Shown here: in pieces, positions 25,364 through 35,123 of the stretch
Layout: each line of letters begins with the position of its first letter
Numbering within the stretch: position 1 is the stretch's first letter
Source of the DNA: Comamonadaceae bacterium
GTDB taxonomy: Bacteria > Pseudomonadota > Gammaproteobacteria > Burkholderiales > Burkholderiaceae_C
Length of the DNA: 64,000 bases
Assembly: GCA_003599455.1 (NCBI GenBank)
Contig: QZKF01000011.1
Location: 31,189-95,188 of the forward strand
Direction of reading: 5' to 3'
Notes under the pieces: model-generated
Database searches by the model: none
What the model saw: the letters and a program-made list of their open reading frames with translations, nothing else
What the model was told of the DNA's origin: nothing
Position numbers and translations under genes: made by a program

Positions 25364-26479
25364 TTACGCTTGGGAGATCGACGCCACGCTGTTCGCGACA
25401 GCCTCAATGACGTGATCGACTTGGGCCGGCGTCAGGTGCGGACCGATCGGAAGGCTGAGAACCGTGGACGCATATTGCTCGGCCATCGGGAGGCTGCCGA
25501 CGCCTCGGCCCAGAGAAGCATAGGCCTCTTGCTGGTGCGGTGGCCGCGGGTAGTGGATGAGGGTGGTGACCCCGGCGTCCGAGAGTTGTTGTTGCAGACG
25601 GTCTCGATCGGGGTGGCGGATGACATATAGATGCCATGCGTGGCCTTGACGCTCTTGCGGGCCTGGGGGCGTCGCCAGCAGCGGGCCGAACGCCTGGGTG
25701 TACTGCTCAGCAATGGCGCTGCGGCGCGCATTCCATTCATCAATACGGGGCAGCTTGGCGCGCAGGATGGCCGCTTGGATAGGATCGAGGCGGCTGTTGA
25801 AGCCGATCGCGTCGTTGACGTATTTGGTGCGCGAGCCATAGTTGCCCAGCATGCGCACGCGGCGCGCTAGTGATTCATCCCGAGTCGACACTGCGCCGCC
25901 ATCACCGAACGCCCCCAGGTTCTTGCCGGGATAAAAGCTCCAGGCTACGGCATGGCCATGCGAGCCGATGCGTCGGCCCCTGTAGACGGCCCCGTGCGCC
26001 TGCGCCGCGTCCTCGAGCACGAACAAGCCGTGGCGGTTGGCGATGTTAATCAGGGGATCGAGCTCGGCCGGTTCGCCATACAGGTGCACCGGGATGATGC
26101 CCTTTGTCTTCGGTGTGATCCGGGCTGCCACCTGCTGCGGATCGATGTTGAAAGCGTCCGCCGTCGGTTCGACCGGAACCGGTGTCGCACCGCACTGGCT
26201 TACCGCGAGCCATGTAGCGATGAACGTGTGGCTCGGCACAATGACCTCGTCGCCTGGCCCGACATCCAGCGCCAGCAAGGCCAGCTTGAGTGCGTCGAGC
26301 CCGTTCGCCACGCCCACGACGTGGGAGGCGCCGCAAAAGCTTGCAAAGGCATTCTCGAAGGCCTCCACCTCAGCGCCACCGATGTAGCTGCCGCTGTTGA
26401 GCACCCGTTGAACGGCCTCATCTATCTCGGTCTGCAACTCGAGGTACGTGGATCTCAAGTCAAGAAATGGCACGTTCAC
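25364..26479 (-). CDS. DegT/DnrJ/EryC1-family sugar aminotransferase (FdtB-like)
   Basis: 371 residues from a GTG that overlaps the upstream stop as GTGA. PLP-dependent enzyme with Schiff-base Lys186 in SFYPGKNLGAFGDGG, cofactor-binding VLEDAAQAHGA and HLYGEPA. Together with the neighbouring 3,4-ketoisomerase and hexapeptide acetyltransferase, it fits the FdtB/QdtB role of making dTDP-3-amino-3,6-dideoxyhexose from the rml-derived 4-keto sugar (context inference). Length is normal. Confidence 0.92.
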   Translation of the reverse strand: MNVPFLDLRSTYLELQTEIDEAVQRVLNSGSYIGGAEVEAFENAFASFCGASHVVGVANGLDALKLALLALDVGPGDEVIVPSHTFIATWLAVSQCGATPVPVEPTADAFNIDPQQVAARITPKTKGIIPVHLYGEPAELDPLINIANRHGLFVLEDAAQAHGAVYRGRRIGSHGHAVAWSFYPGKNLGAFGDGGAVSTRDESLARRVRMLGNYGSRTKYVNDAIGFNSRLDPIQAAILRAKLPRIDEWNARRSAIAEQYTQAFGPLLATPPGPQERQGHAWHLYVIRHPDRDRLQQQLSDAGVTTLIHYPRPPHQQEAYASLGRGVGSLPMAEQYASTVLSLPIGPHLTPAQVDHVIEAVANSVASISQA

Positions 26480-26910
26480 GATTGGCTCCCAATTGCCTGC
26501 AGGAACTCGCTGTAGTCGCGGTAGTAGTCCGCCTCGTCGTAAGTATTGGATGCGAGCACCACGCAGACCGAACCGGACGAGAAATTGTTGAGCTCACGCC
26601 AGATGAGCGGGCACACGTAGAGGCCGTAGTATGAGCGGTTGAGGTGAAGCTGCTTCTTGTTTCGCCCGTCGTCCAGCAGCACATCGAAGCTCCCCGACAT
26701 CGCAATGATGAGTTGGTGCAGGGCCTTGTGAGCGTGGCCTCCTCTTTCCGCGCCGCCAGGAACATCGTAGAGGTAGTACATGCGCTGGAAGTCGAACGGC
26801 ACGTGGCGCCTACCTTCGATGAAGGTGAGGTTGCCACGCGGGTCCGAGATCTTGGGCAGTTCGACGATGCGACATTGGTCCACGCTGAACTGCGGTTGCG
26901 TGCCGCTCAT
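26476..26910 (-). CDS. WxcM-like cupin, sugar 3,4-ketoisomerase (FdtA/QdtA-like)
   Basis: 144 residues from [10 protein letters not shown]. Single cupin domain with the family motifs [13 protein letters not shown] near the N terminus, [18 protein letters not shown] with catalytic His residues, and [17 protein letters not shown] at the end. These enzymes convert dTDP-6-deoxy-D-xylo-hexos-4-ulose to the 3-keto isomer before transamination. The choice between galacto (Fuc3N) and gluco (Qui3N) products is not resolved here. It overlaps the aminotransferase gene (4 bases) and the acetyltransferase gene (4 bases), indicating coupled translation. Confidence 0.92.
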   Translation of the reverse strand: MSGTQPQFSVDQCRIVELPKISDPRGNLTFIEGRRHVPFDFQRMYYLYDVPGGAERGGHAHKALHQLIIAMSGSFDVLLDDGRNKKQLHLNRSYYGLYVCPLIWRELNNFSSGSVCVVLASNTYDEADYYRDYSEFLQAIGSQS

Positions 26911-27374
26911 GACGGTCCTCTTTTCATTGCACGGGCCGGATTGCCGGCCACATAGATGTTGGCGGGCACATCCCGCGTGACCACGGCGCCAGCGGCCACG
27001 AGGGCGTTTTCGCCGATCCGGATGCCTGGCAGCAGCACGGCGCCGGCACCGATGGACGCGCCCCTTTCGATCACGGTCGTGAGTTTCACGAAGTCGGTGT
27101 TGCGGCTGCGGGGGTGCTTGTCGTTGGTGAAGGTGGCGTTGGGGCCGATGAACACATCGTCGCCCACCCGTAGGCCGTCCCACAGCTGCACGCCACTCTT
27201 GATGGTGACGCGATCGCCGACGACTACATCGTTCTCGATGAAGCAGTGCGAGCACACGTTGCAATCCTCGCCGATCTTGGCGCCGAGTAGCACGACCACG
27301 AACTGCCAGATGCGCGTGCCGCGGCCGATCGCCTCGCTGGCCACGTCTGCGCTGGGGTGAATCTGGGCGTTCAA
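26907..27374 (-). CDS. Hexapeptide-repeat sugar N-acetyltransferase (FdtC/QdtC-like)
   Basis: 155 residues from a TTG overlapping the rmlC stop (TTGA). Left-handed beta-helix built from imperfect hexads over most of its length: [30 protein letters not shown] and later [24 protein letters not shown], ending VAGNPARAM. It belongs to the WbbJ/LbH acetyl- or acyl-transferase superfamily. With the adjacent ketoisomerase and aminotransferase it should acetylate the 3-amino group to give dTDP-Fuc3NAc or dTDP-Qui3NAc (inference). The start is inferred from overlap because no ATG is suitably placed. Confidence 0.88.
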   Translation of the reverse strand: MNAQIHPSADVASEAIGRGTRIWQFVVVLLGAKIGEDCNVCSHCFIENDVVVGDRVTIKSGVQLWDGLRVGDDVFIGPNATFTNDKHPRSRNTDFVKLTTVIERGASIGAGAVLLPGIRIGENALVAAGAVVTRDVPANIYVAGNPARAMKRGPS

Positions 27375-27916
27375 TCGAACAGCTCCGCGTTCTGGAAGGC
27401 GGAGCCCATGACGTCCTTCGCAGAGAGGATGGGGGCATCGGTCCGCGGCCACTCGATGTTCAAGCGGCTGTCATTCCAGACGATGCAGCGCTCATCGGCT
27501 GGAGAATAGTAGTCGGTTGTCTTGTAGAACACGTCCGCTTGCTCGCTGGTCACGAGGAAACCGTGTGCAAATCCGGGGGGCACCCAAAGCTGACGGCGGG
27601 AGTCGCCGTCGAGCGCGACCCCCAGCCACTGCCCGAATGTCCTGGAATGCTGCCGAAGGTCAACCACGACGTCGAAGATGCTCCCGCTCAGCACCTGCAC
27701 CAGCTTGCCTTGTGGTCGCCCTAGCTGGTAGTGTAGGCCACGAAGTACGCTGCGTCGGCTGCGGCTGTGGTTGTCCTGTACAAAATGCAGGTCCAGGCCA
27801 GCCGCTTCCTGAAACGCTCTCTGGTTGAAGCTCTCGAAGAAGAATCCCCTGGCATCACCAAAAATCCTTGGTTCTATCAGCAACACTTCCGGGATGGCGG
27901 TGGGCGTGACTTTCAT
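27371..27916 (-). CDS. rfbC: dTDP-4-dehydrorhamnose 3,5-epimerase
   Basis: 181 residues. Cupin fold with the RmlC signatures [28 protein letters not shown] (catalytic His), [24 protein letters not shown] and [14 protein letters not shown]. It acts on dTDP-4-keto-6-deoxyglucose in the dTDP-L-rhamnose pathway. ATGA overlap with the rfbA stop upstream, and the acetyltransferase starts at its own stop, so it sits in a tightly coupled gene string. The length matches the family. Confidence 0.95.
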   Translation of the reverse strand: MKVTPTAIPEVLLIEPRIFGDARGFFFESFNQRAFQEAAGLDLHFVQDNHSRSRRSVLRGLHYQLGRPQGKLVQVLSGSIFDVVVDLRQHSRTFGQWLGVALDGDSRRQLWVPPGFAHGFLVTSEQADVFYKTTDYYSPADERCIVWNDSRLNIEWPRTDAPILSAKDVMGSAFQNAELFD

Positions 27917-28800
27917 CGTGGCACTCCGTCATTAAGCAAACGCAACAGATACTGCCCATAGCCGTTCTTGCTCAGCGGTTGCGCCAGGGCCTCCAGCGCA
28001 GCGCTGTCAATCCAGCCATGCCGCCACGCGATCTCCTCCGGGCAGGCGATCTTGAGCCCCTGGCGGTGCTCCAGCGTGGCGATGAACTGGCCGGCCTCGA
28101 GCAGGCTGTCGTGCGTACCGGTGTCGAGCCAGGCGTAGCCGCGCTGCATGATCTGCACGTTGAGCTGGCCGCGGTCCAGGTAGGCCTGGTTCACCGCGGT
28201 GATCTCCAGCTCGCCGCGCGCGCTGGGCTTCACCGCCCGGGCGATGTCGATCACCTGGTGGTCGTAGAAGTACAGGCCGGTGACCGCGTAGCTGCTCTTG
28301 GGGTGCGCCGGCTTTTCCTCGATGCTGCGGGCCTTGCCCTGCGCATCGAAGGCCACCACGCCATAGCGCTGCGGGTCGTTCACGTGGTACGCGAACACGG
28401 TGGCACCCGCGGTCTGCGCGTCGGCGCCGGCCAGCAGGCTGCCGAAGTCGTGGCCGTAGTAGATGTTGTCGCCCAGCACCAGGGCGCTCGGGCCATGACC
28501 CACGAAGTCGGCACCGATGATGAAGGCCTGCGCCAGGCCGTCGGGACTGGGCTGCACCGCGTACTGCAGGTTCATGCCCCAGGCGCTGCCATCGCCCAGC
28601 AACTGCTGGAAGCGCGGCGTGTCCTGCGGCGTGCTGATGACCAGCACGTCGCGGATGCCGGCGAGCATCAGCGTGGTCAGCGGGTAATAGATCATCGGCT
28701 TGTCGTACACCGGCAGCAGCTGCTTGCTGATCGCCAGCGTGGCCGGGTGCAGGCGGGTGCCTGAGCCGCCTGCGAGGATGATGCCTTTGCGTTGCGTCAT
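27913..28800 (-). CDS. rfbA: Glucose-1-phosphate thymidylyltransferase
   Basis: 295 residues from [19 protein letters not shown]. The N-terminal nucleotide-binding motif [11 protein letters not shown] and the [22 protein letters not shown] and EEKPAHPKS motifs are those of RmlA. It joins dTTP and glucose-1-phosphate to dTDP-glucose, which feeds both the rhamnose branch (rfbC, rfbD) and the amino-sugar branch encoded just downstream. It starts 17 bases after rfbD ends and overlaps rfbC by 4 bases. Confidence 0.97.
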   Translation of the reverse strand: MTQRKGIILAGGSGTRLHPATLAISKQLLPVYDKPMIYYPLTTLMLAGIRDVLVISTPQDTPRFQQLLGDGSAWGMNLQYAVQPSPDGLAQAFIIGADFVGHGPSALVLGDNIYYGHDFGSLLAGADAQTAGATVFAYHVNDPQRYGVVAFDAQGKARSIEEKPAHPKSSYAVTGLYFYDHQVIDIARAVKPSARGELEITAVNQAYLDRGQLNVQIMQRGYAWLDTGTHDSLLEAGQFIATLEHRQGLKIACPEEIAWRHGWIDSAALEALAQPLSKNGYGQYLLRLLNDGVPR

Positions 28801-28817
28801 GCGTGCATGCCTGTGGG

Positions 28818-29720
28818 TCAGAGGATTTCGGCAAGCATACGCCGCACGCCGACCTGCCAGTGGGGCAGGCTCAGGCCGAAGGTCTCGCGCAGGCGCGTGG
28901 TGTCCAGGCGCGAGTTCTGCGGCCGCCGGGCCGGCGTGGGGAAGGCGCTGGTGGCCACGGGCGCGACTTCCTGCGCCTGGATGGCCAAGCCGGGCTGGAG
29001 CAGGCGCGCGGTGTCGAGCACGAAGCGCGCGTACGCGTGCCAGGTGGCTTCGCCGGCGGCGGCCAGGTGGTAGGTGCCGCAGCGGGCCGGCTCGTCCAGG
29101 GCGTCGCGGATCGCGTGCGCGGTCACGTCGGCGATGAGTTCGGCACCGGTTGGCGCACCCCACTGGTCGTCGATCACGGTGAGCCGCTCGCGCTCCCGGG
29201 CCAGGCGCAGCATGGTCCGAGCGAAGTTGCCGCCGCGCGCCGCATACACCCAGCTGGTGCGCAGGATCAGGTGGCGCGCCCGCGCCGCGGCGATGGCGTG
29301 TTCGCCCTCGAGCTTGCTCTGGCCGTACACGCTCAGCGGCCCGGTGGCCGAGTCCTCGCGCCAGGGCGTGCTGCCGCTGCCGTCGAACACGTAGTCGGTG
29401 GAGTAGTGCACCAGCAGCGCATCCACCTCGCGCGCGGCGTCGGCCAGCGCGCCGGGTGCCACGGCGTTGACCGTGCGCGCCAGGTCGGCCTCGCTTTCGG
29501 CCTTGTCGACCGCGGTGTGCGCCGCGGCGTTGACGATCACGGTCGGGCGCAGGCGCTGCACCGTCTCGCGCAGGCCGGTCAGGTTCGTGAGGTCGCCACA
29601 GCCGCCATCGGCGGCCGTGGTGCTGTGCCGGTCCAGCGCCACCAGCTCGCCCAGCGGCGCCAGGCTGCGCTGCAGCTCCCAGCCGACCTGACCGTTCTTG
29701 CCCAGCAGCAGGATCTTCAT
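28818..29720 (-). CDS. rfbD: dTDP-4-dehydrorhamnose reductase
   Basis: 300 residues from [19 protein letters not shown] with GKNGQVG at the NADPH site, [22 protein letters not shown] and YGQSKLEGE (Tyr-Lys pair). It reduces dTDP-4-keto-L-rhamnose to dTDP-L-rhamnose, so rhamnose is an expected component of the polymer or another cell glycan. The ATG overlaps the rfbB stop (ATGA). Confidence 0.96.
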   Translation of the reverse strand: MKILLLGKNGQVGWELQRSLAPLGELVALDRHSTTAADGGCGDLTNLTGLRETVQRLRPTVIVNAAAHTAVDKAESEADLARTVNAVAPGALADAAREVDALLVHYSTDYVFDGSGSTPWREDSATGPLSVYGQSKLEGEHAIAAARARHLILRTSWVYAARGGNFARTMLRLARERERLTVIDDQWGAPTGAELIADVTAHAIRDALDEPARCGTYHLAAAGEATWHAYARFVLDTARLLQPGLAIQAQEVAPVATSAFPTPARRPQNSRLDTTRLRETFGLSLPHWQVGVRRMLAEIL

Positions 29721-30787
29721 GCGGCGACCGGCGCCCCGTACTGCGCCTGCACCCACTGCCGGTAGGCGCCGCTCTGCACATGCGCCACCCAGTCGGGGTG
29801 GTCCAGGTACCACTGCACCGTCTTGCGGATGCCGCTCTCGAAGGTCTCGGCCGGTTTCCAGCCCAGCGCGGCCTCCAGCTTGCGCGCGTCGATCGCATAG
29901 CGCCGGTCGTGGCCCGGGCGGTCCTTCACGTGGGTGATCTGTGCGGTGTAGGACGCTCCGTCGGCGCGCGGGCGCAGCTCGTCGAGCAGGGCGCAGATGG
30001 TGTGCACGATCTCGATGTTGGGCTTCTCGTTCCAGCCGCCCACGTTGTAGGTCTCGCCCACCGCGCCGGCTTCGAGCACGCGGCGGATCGCGCTGCAGTG
30101 GTCCTTCACGTAGAGCCAGTCGCGCACCTGCATGCCGTCGCCGTACACCGGCAGGGCCTTCCCCGCGAGCGCGTTGACGATCATGAGCGGGATCAGTTTC
30201 TCGGGGAAATGGAAGGGACCGTAGTTGTTGCTGCAGTTGGTGGTGAGCACCGGCAGGCCGTGCGTGTGGTGCCAGGCGCGCACCAGGTGGTCGCTCGCGG
30301 CCTTGCTGGCCGAGTAGGGGCTGTTGGGCTCGAAACCGTGCGTTTCGGTGAACGCGGGCGCGTCGGGCGCCAGGCTGCCGTACACCTCGTCGGTGCTCAC
30401 GTGCAGGAAGCGGAACCCGGCCTTGTCGGCCTCGGGCAGGCCGCCCCAGTGCGCGCGCACCGCTTCGAGCAGGCGGAAGGTGCCGACGATGTTGGTCTGG
30501 ATGAAGTCTTCGGCGCCGTGGATGGAGCGGTCCACATGGCTCTCGGCCGCGAAGTTGATCACCGCGCGCGGGCGGTGCGTGGCCAGCAGGTCCGCCACGA
30601 GCGCGCCGTCGCCGATGTCGCCCTGCACGAACACGTGGCGCGCGTCGCCCTGCAGGCTGGCCAGGGTTTCGAGGTTGCCGGCGTAGGTGAGCTTGTCGAG
30701 GTTGAGCACCGGCTCGTCGTGGACGGCGAGCCAGTCGAGCACGAAGTTGGCGCCGATGAAGCCGGCGCCACCAGTGACCAGAATCAT
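29717..30787 (-). CDS. rfbB: dTDP-glucose 4,6-dehydratase
   Basis: 356 residues. Extended SDR with [12 protein letters not shown] at the NAD site, [23 protein letters not shown] and [12 protein letters not shown] (catalytic Tyr-Lys), and [15 protein letters not shown]. It makes the dTDP-4-keto-6-deoxyglucose common to the rhamnose and 3-amino-sugar branches. It is the first gene of the long polysaccharide operon, so the promoter should lie in the 100 bases upstream. Confidence 0.97.
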   Translation of the reverse strand: MILVTGGAGFIGANFVLDWLAVHDEPVLNLDKLTYAGNLETLASLQGDARHVFVQGDIGDGALVADLLATHRPRAVINFAAESHVDRSIHGAEDFIQTNIVGTFRLLEAVRAHWGGLPEADKAGFRFLHVSTDEVYGSLAPDAPAFTETHGFEPNSPYSASKAASDHLVRAWHHTHGLPVLTTNCSNNYGPFHFPEKLIPLMIVNALAGKALPVYGDGMQVRDWLYVKDHCSAIRRVLEAGAVGETYNVGGWNEKPNIEIVHTICALLDELRPRADGASYTAQITHVKDRPGHDRRYAIDARKLEAALGWKPAETFESGIRKTVQWYLDHPDWVAHVQSGAYRQWVQAQYGAPVAA

Positions 30788-30814
30788 GGTTGTCCCTGTG
30801 AGGTGGCGGTCTGG

Positions 30815-30846
30815 GATGCCCCGCAGGGCATCAACCCGCTATTATC
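30815..30846 (-). promoter_or_regulatory. Candidate promoter -10 and leader stem-loop of the polysaccharide operon
   Basis: On the minus strand, a GATAAT hexamer (30841-30846) resembles a -10 box. Between it and the rfbB ATG lies an inverted repeat with 7-base arms GATGCCC/GGGCATC and a 4-base loop (30815-30832). No convincing -35 could be paired with the -10. The stem-loop would sit in the mRNA leader or act as an operator. This is a weak sequence-only call. Confidence 0.35.
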
Positions 30847-30887
30847 TTCGGTCTCGCAGAGCCCGAAGCGCTACCGCCCCCGGGTAT

Positions 30888-31094
30888 TTAGTGACCGTGT
30901 GAAACGGTTTCGCCCGCCTTGAGGCGGTACACCGTGCCGCAGTACGGGCACTTCGCCTCGCCAGTGGCGGCCACGTCCAGGTAGACCTTGGGGTGGCTGT
31001 TCCACAGCTTCATGTCGGCCAGCGGGCTGGGGCAGAACACCCCGCCATGGGCGTTGAGGTCGGAGGCCTTGAGTTCGACGGTGGCTTTGCTCAT
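30888..31094 (-). CDS. Small zinc-finger domain protein (CHCC type, NDUFS6-like)
   Basis: 68 residues. A putative zinc site is formed by Cys21, His34, Cys49 and Cys52 (GGVFCPSP, NSHPKV, KCPYCGTVYRL). This spacing is the zinc-finger CHCC pattern shared with the NDUFS6 subunit of mitochondrial complex I and with many small proteobacterial proteins next to ilvE. Five bases separate it from the ilvE stop upstream, so the two are probably cotranscribed. Its role is unknown. It is followed at its 3' side by the rfbB promoter region. Confidence 0.9.
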   Translation of the reverse strand: MSKATVELKASDLNAHGGVFCPSPLADMKLWNSHPKVYLDVAATGEAKCPYCGTVYRLKAGETVSHGH

Positions 31095-31099
31095 GGTGT

Positions 31100-32050
31100 T
31101 CAGACCTTCGCCAGCCAGTGGGCGTATTTGGGGTTGCGGCCGTTGACGATGTCGAAGAAGGCGCTCTGGATCTTCTCGGTGATGGGGCCGCGGCTGCCCG
31201 CGTAGTCGCCCTTGCCCAGCTCGATGCGGTCGAGTTCGCGGATCGGCGTCACCTCGGCGGCGGTGCCGGTGAAGAAAGCCTCGTCGGCGATGTAGACCTC
31301 ATCGCGCGTGATGCGCTTCTGGATGATCTCCAGGCCCAGGTCCTTGGCGATGTGAAACACGGTGTTGCGCGTGATGCCGTTGAGCGCGCCGGCCGAGAGG
31401 TCGGGCGTGTAGATCACGCCGTTCTTGACCACGAAGATGTTCTCGCCGGCGCCTTCGCTCACGAAGCCCGAGGCGTCGAGCAGCAGCGCTTCGTCGTAGC
31501 CCTCGTCGGTGACTTCCATGTTGGCCAGGATGCTGTTGGTGTAGTTGCTCACCGCCTTGGCCTGCGTCATGGTGATGTTGACGTGGTGGCGGGTGTAGCT
31601 GCTGGTTTTCACGCGGATGCCGCGCTTCAAACCTTCTTCACCCAGGTACGCGCCCCAGGCCCAGGCCGCCACCATCAGGTGGATGGTGTTGCCCTTCGGG
31701 GAAACGCCCAGCTTCTTGTCGCCGATCCAGGTGAGTGGGCGGATGTAGCAGCTCTCCAGCTTGTTCTCGCGCACCACGGCCTTTTGCGCTTCCATGGCCT
31801 CTTCCTGGGTGAAGGGCAGCTTCATGCGCAGGATCTTGGCGCTGTTGAACAGGCGCTCGGTGTGCTCCTCCAGGCGAAAGATCGCCGTGCCGCCGACCGC
31901 GTTGTAGGCCCGCACCCCCTCGAAAGCGCCGCAGCCGTAGTGCAGCGTGTGGGTCAGCACGTGGATCCTGGCGTCGCGCCAGTCCACCATCTGGCCGTCC
32001 ATCCAGATCTTGCCGTCGCGGTCGGACATCGAGGGAACGATGGGGCTCAT
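31100..32050 (-). CDS. ilvE: Branched-chain amino acid aminotransferase
   Basis: 316 residues. Class IV PLP enzyme with Schiff-base Lys165 in ITMTQAKAVSNYTNS, substrate motif HYGCGAFEGVRAY, and EGAGENIFVVKNG and TRDEVYIADEAFFTGTAAEV. It transfers the amino group from glutamate to the keto acids of Ile, Leu and Val. AAGGA lies five bases upstream of the start. The protein starts with MSPIVPSMSD; an in-frame Met8 is a less likely start. Confidence 0.96.
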   Translation of the reverse strand: MSPIVPSMSDRDGKIWMDGQMVDWRDARIHVLTHTLHYGCGAFEGVRAYNAVGGTAIFRLEEHTERLFNSAKILRMKLPFTQEEAMEAQKAVVRENKLESCYIRPLTWIGDKKLGVSPKGNTIHLMVAAWAWGAYLGEEGLKRGIRVKTSSYTRHHVNITMTQAKAVSNYTNSILANMEVTDEGYDEALLLDASGFVSEGAGENIFVVKNGVIYTPDLSAGALNGITRNTVFHIAKDLGLEIIQKRITRDEVYIADEAFFTGTAAEVTPIRELDRIELGKGDYAGSRGPITEKIQSAFFDIVNGRNPKYAHWLAKV

Positions 32051-32104
32051 GGGGGTCCTTTGGGTTGTTCGGTGAGGGCAGGCCGGGCTGCCAGAGCGTC
32101 GATT

Positions 32105-32578
32105 TTACGGCGCCGGATCGCTGGCCCCGGGCGTACCGGGGCCGCCGGGCCGGGGGGCTGCCGGCGCGTCGGTGTCGGCGCTGCGGTCCAGCTGCCAGCG
32201 CACCAGCTTGCCGTGAGCGAAGTCGGCGCTCACCTTGGAGCCGCCGTTGTCGCTCCAGCGGTAGACCTCGGGCTGCACGCCCTCGTCGGAGAGACGCTCG
32301 CCCAGCGAGCGCGTCATGGCCATCACGTGCATCAGCGTCACGCCCGGCTTGAGCTTCGCGTTGAGCATCACCGCGCTGTCCACGTAGCCGATGGGGCGGT
32401 TGGCCGCGCGCTTGAGCACGGCCATGAGCCGGCTGAAGTGCAGCAGCAGCCACATCGTCAGACCGCCGCTTACCGCGGCGACGCCCGGCCAGCCGTAGCT
32501 GCGGTGGGCCAGGACCAGGAGGGCCACGCAGGCCACGGGGACGAGGAATTTCTGGACTTGCATGAGGGGATTGTCCAT
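32105..32578 (-). CDS. Hypothetical membrane protein
   Basis: 157 residues from MDNPLMQV (a start at Met6 is equally possible; neither has a clear ribosome-binding site). Two hydrophobic helices, at about 10-24 and 30-55, form the N-terminal half. A soluble C-terminal domain contains YVDSAVMLNAKLKPGVTLMHVMAMTRSLG and the end is proline/alanine-rich and disordered. I recognise no family. It sits between radA and ilvE, on the same strand as both. Confidence 0.65.
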   Translation of the reverse strand: MDNPLMQVQKFLVPVACVALLVLAHRSYGWPGVAAVSGGLTMWLLLHFSRLMAVLKRAANRPIGYVDSAVMLNAKLKPGVTLMHVMAMTRSLGERLSDEGVQPEVYRWSDNGGSKVSADFAHGKLVRWQLDRSADTDAPAAPRPGGPGTPGASDPAP

Positions 32579-32624
32579 GGGCGCGGGCGCCGCGCCGCTG
32601 CGGTTTGTACGCACGGTGGGGGAT

Positions 32625-34001
<1,377 letters not shown>

Positions 34002-34028
34002 GGTGCTGGGCAATATAGTCGAGAGCCC

Positions 34029-35123
34029 ATGTCCCAACCCCCACACGCCGCCACCGCCCTGCGCGTGCTGCCGCCCAGCGCGCAGCCGCTCTCGGCCGCC
34101 GCGCGCGCCTACAACCTGCAGCTCACCCGCGTCGACAAGCTCCGGAGCCAGCTCGCCGAGCTCGAAGCCCTGGGCCAGGCGCACCGGCAGGCGCTGCACA
34201 CCGCGGTCGATCCGCTGCGGCGGCAGCTCGCGCAGGCGCAACGCGAGCTCGCCCTTGCGCTGGACGAACACCTGCATGGCAAGCTGCTGAGCCGCGTGCA
34301 GGCCGACACCACGCGCGCCGTGTTGTGCCGCCTCGCGCGCGGCCTGGCCGAGGCGGGTGACGCCGCCATGCGCGAACTGCACGACCGCCACAGCTCGCGC
34401 ACGCTGGCCCAACTGAAACAGGACGCGGCCGACGCGCTGCGCCAGCGGCTGGAGGCTGTGCTGGGCGAACCGCTGGACGACGAGGGCCAGGACCTCAGCG
34501 CCGAACAACTTCTGCGCGCCGGCATGGAGCGCCTGCGGCGTTCGCAGGACGAGGCGCAGGAACGCAAGCGCGCCGCCACGCAGGCGAAGCGTGCGCGCAG
34601 GAAGCCCGGTGCTGACGAACGCCAGACCGAGCAACACGATGCCGACACCCTGCTGCGCCGCCTGTTCCGCCAGCTCGCCAGCGCCCTGCACCCGGACCGC
34701 GAGACCGACCCGCAGGCGCGCCTGCGCAAGACCGCGCTGATGAGCGAGGCCAACGCGGCCTATGAAAAACGCGACCTCGTCACGCTGCTGCAGATCCAGA
34801 GCCGCGCCGAACTGGCCGACCCCGAGGCGGTGCACAAGCTGTCCGACCAGCGCCTGGCCTCGCTCACGCTGCTGCTGAAAGCCCAGGTGGCCGAGCTGGA
34901 GCGCGAGCGGGCGGGGCGCCAGAGCGCACTGGCCGACGAGTTCGACCTGCCCGAGGGCCTCTCACCCAACGCCAACACCTTGTTGCAGCAGCGGATCGAT
35001 CAGGTACGCGCGCTGGAAGCGGCGCTGGCGCAGGTGGAACAAGACCTGACGCAGGTCGACGATGCGGGGCGGCTCAAGCGCTGGCTCAACGCGCAGCGCG
35101 ATGCCGTCATGCGCGAGCGCTGA
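34029..35123 (+). CDS. Coiled-coil protein with a degenerate J-domain-like segment
   Basis: 364 residues. Alanine, Arg, Glu and Gln-rich heptads form long predicted coiled coils at about 25-200 and 270-360. Between them, residues 205-258 match the core of a J-domain: LFRQLASALHPDRETDPQARLRKTALMSEANAAYEKRD, with the HPD triad at 221-223 and the KTALMSEANAAYE helix. This suggests an Hsp70 partner with an unusual embedding of the J motif, but no glycine/phenylalanine or zinc-finger region exists. It starts 27 bases from divergent radA. The end overlaps the convergent nitronate monooxygenase gene by 17 bases. Confidence 0.7.
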   Translation: MSQPPHAATALRVLPPSAQPLSAAARAYNLQLTRVDKLRSQLAELEALGQAHRQALHTAVDPLRRQLAQAQRELALALDEHLHGKLLSRVQADTTRAVLCRLARGLAEAGDAAMRELHDRHSSRTLAQLKQDAADALRQRLEAVLGEPLDDEGQDLSAEQLLRAGMERLRRSQDEAQERKRAATQAKRARRKPGADERQTEQHDADTLLRRLFRQLASALHPDRETDPQARLRKTALMSEANAAYEKRDLVTLLQIQSRAELADPEAVHKLSDQRLASLTLLLKAQVAELERERAGRQSALADEFDLPEGLSPNANTLLQQRIDQVRALEAALAQVEQDLTQVDDAGRLKRWLNAQRDAVMRER

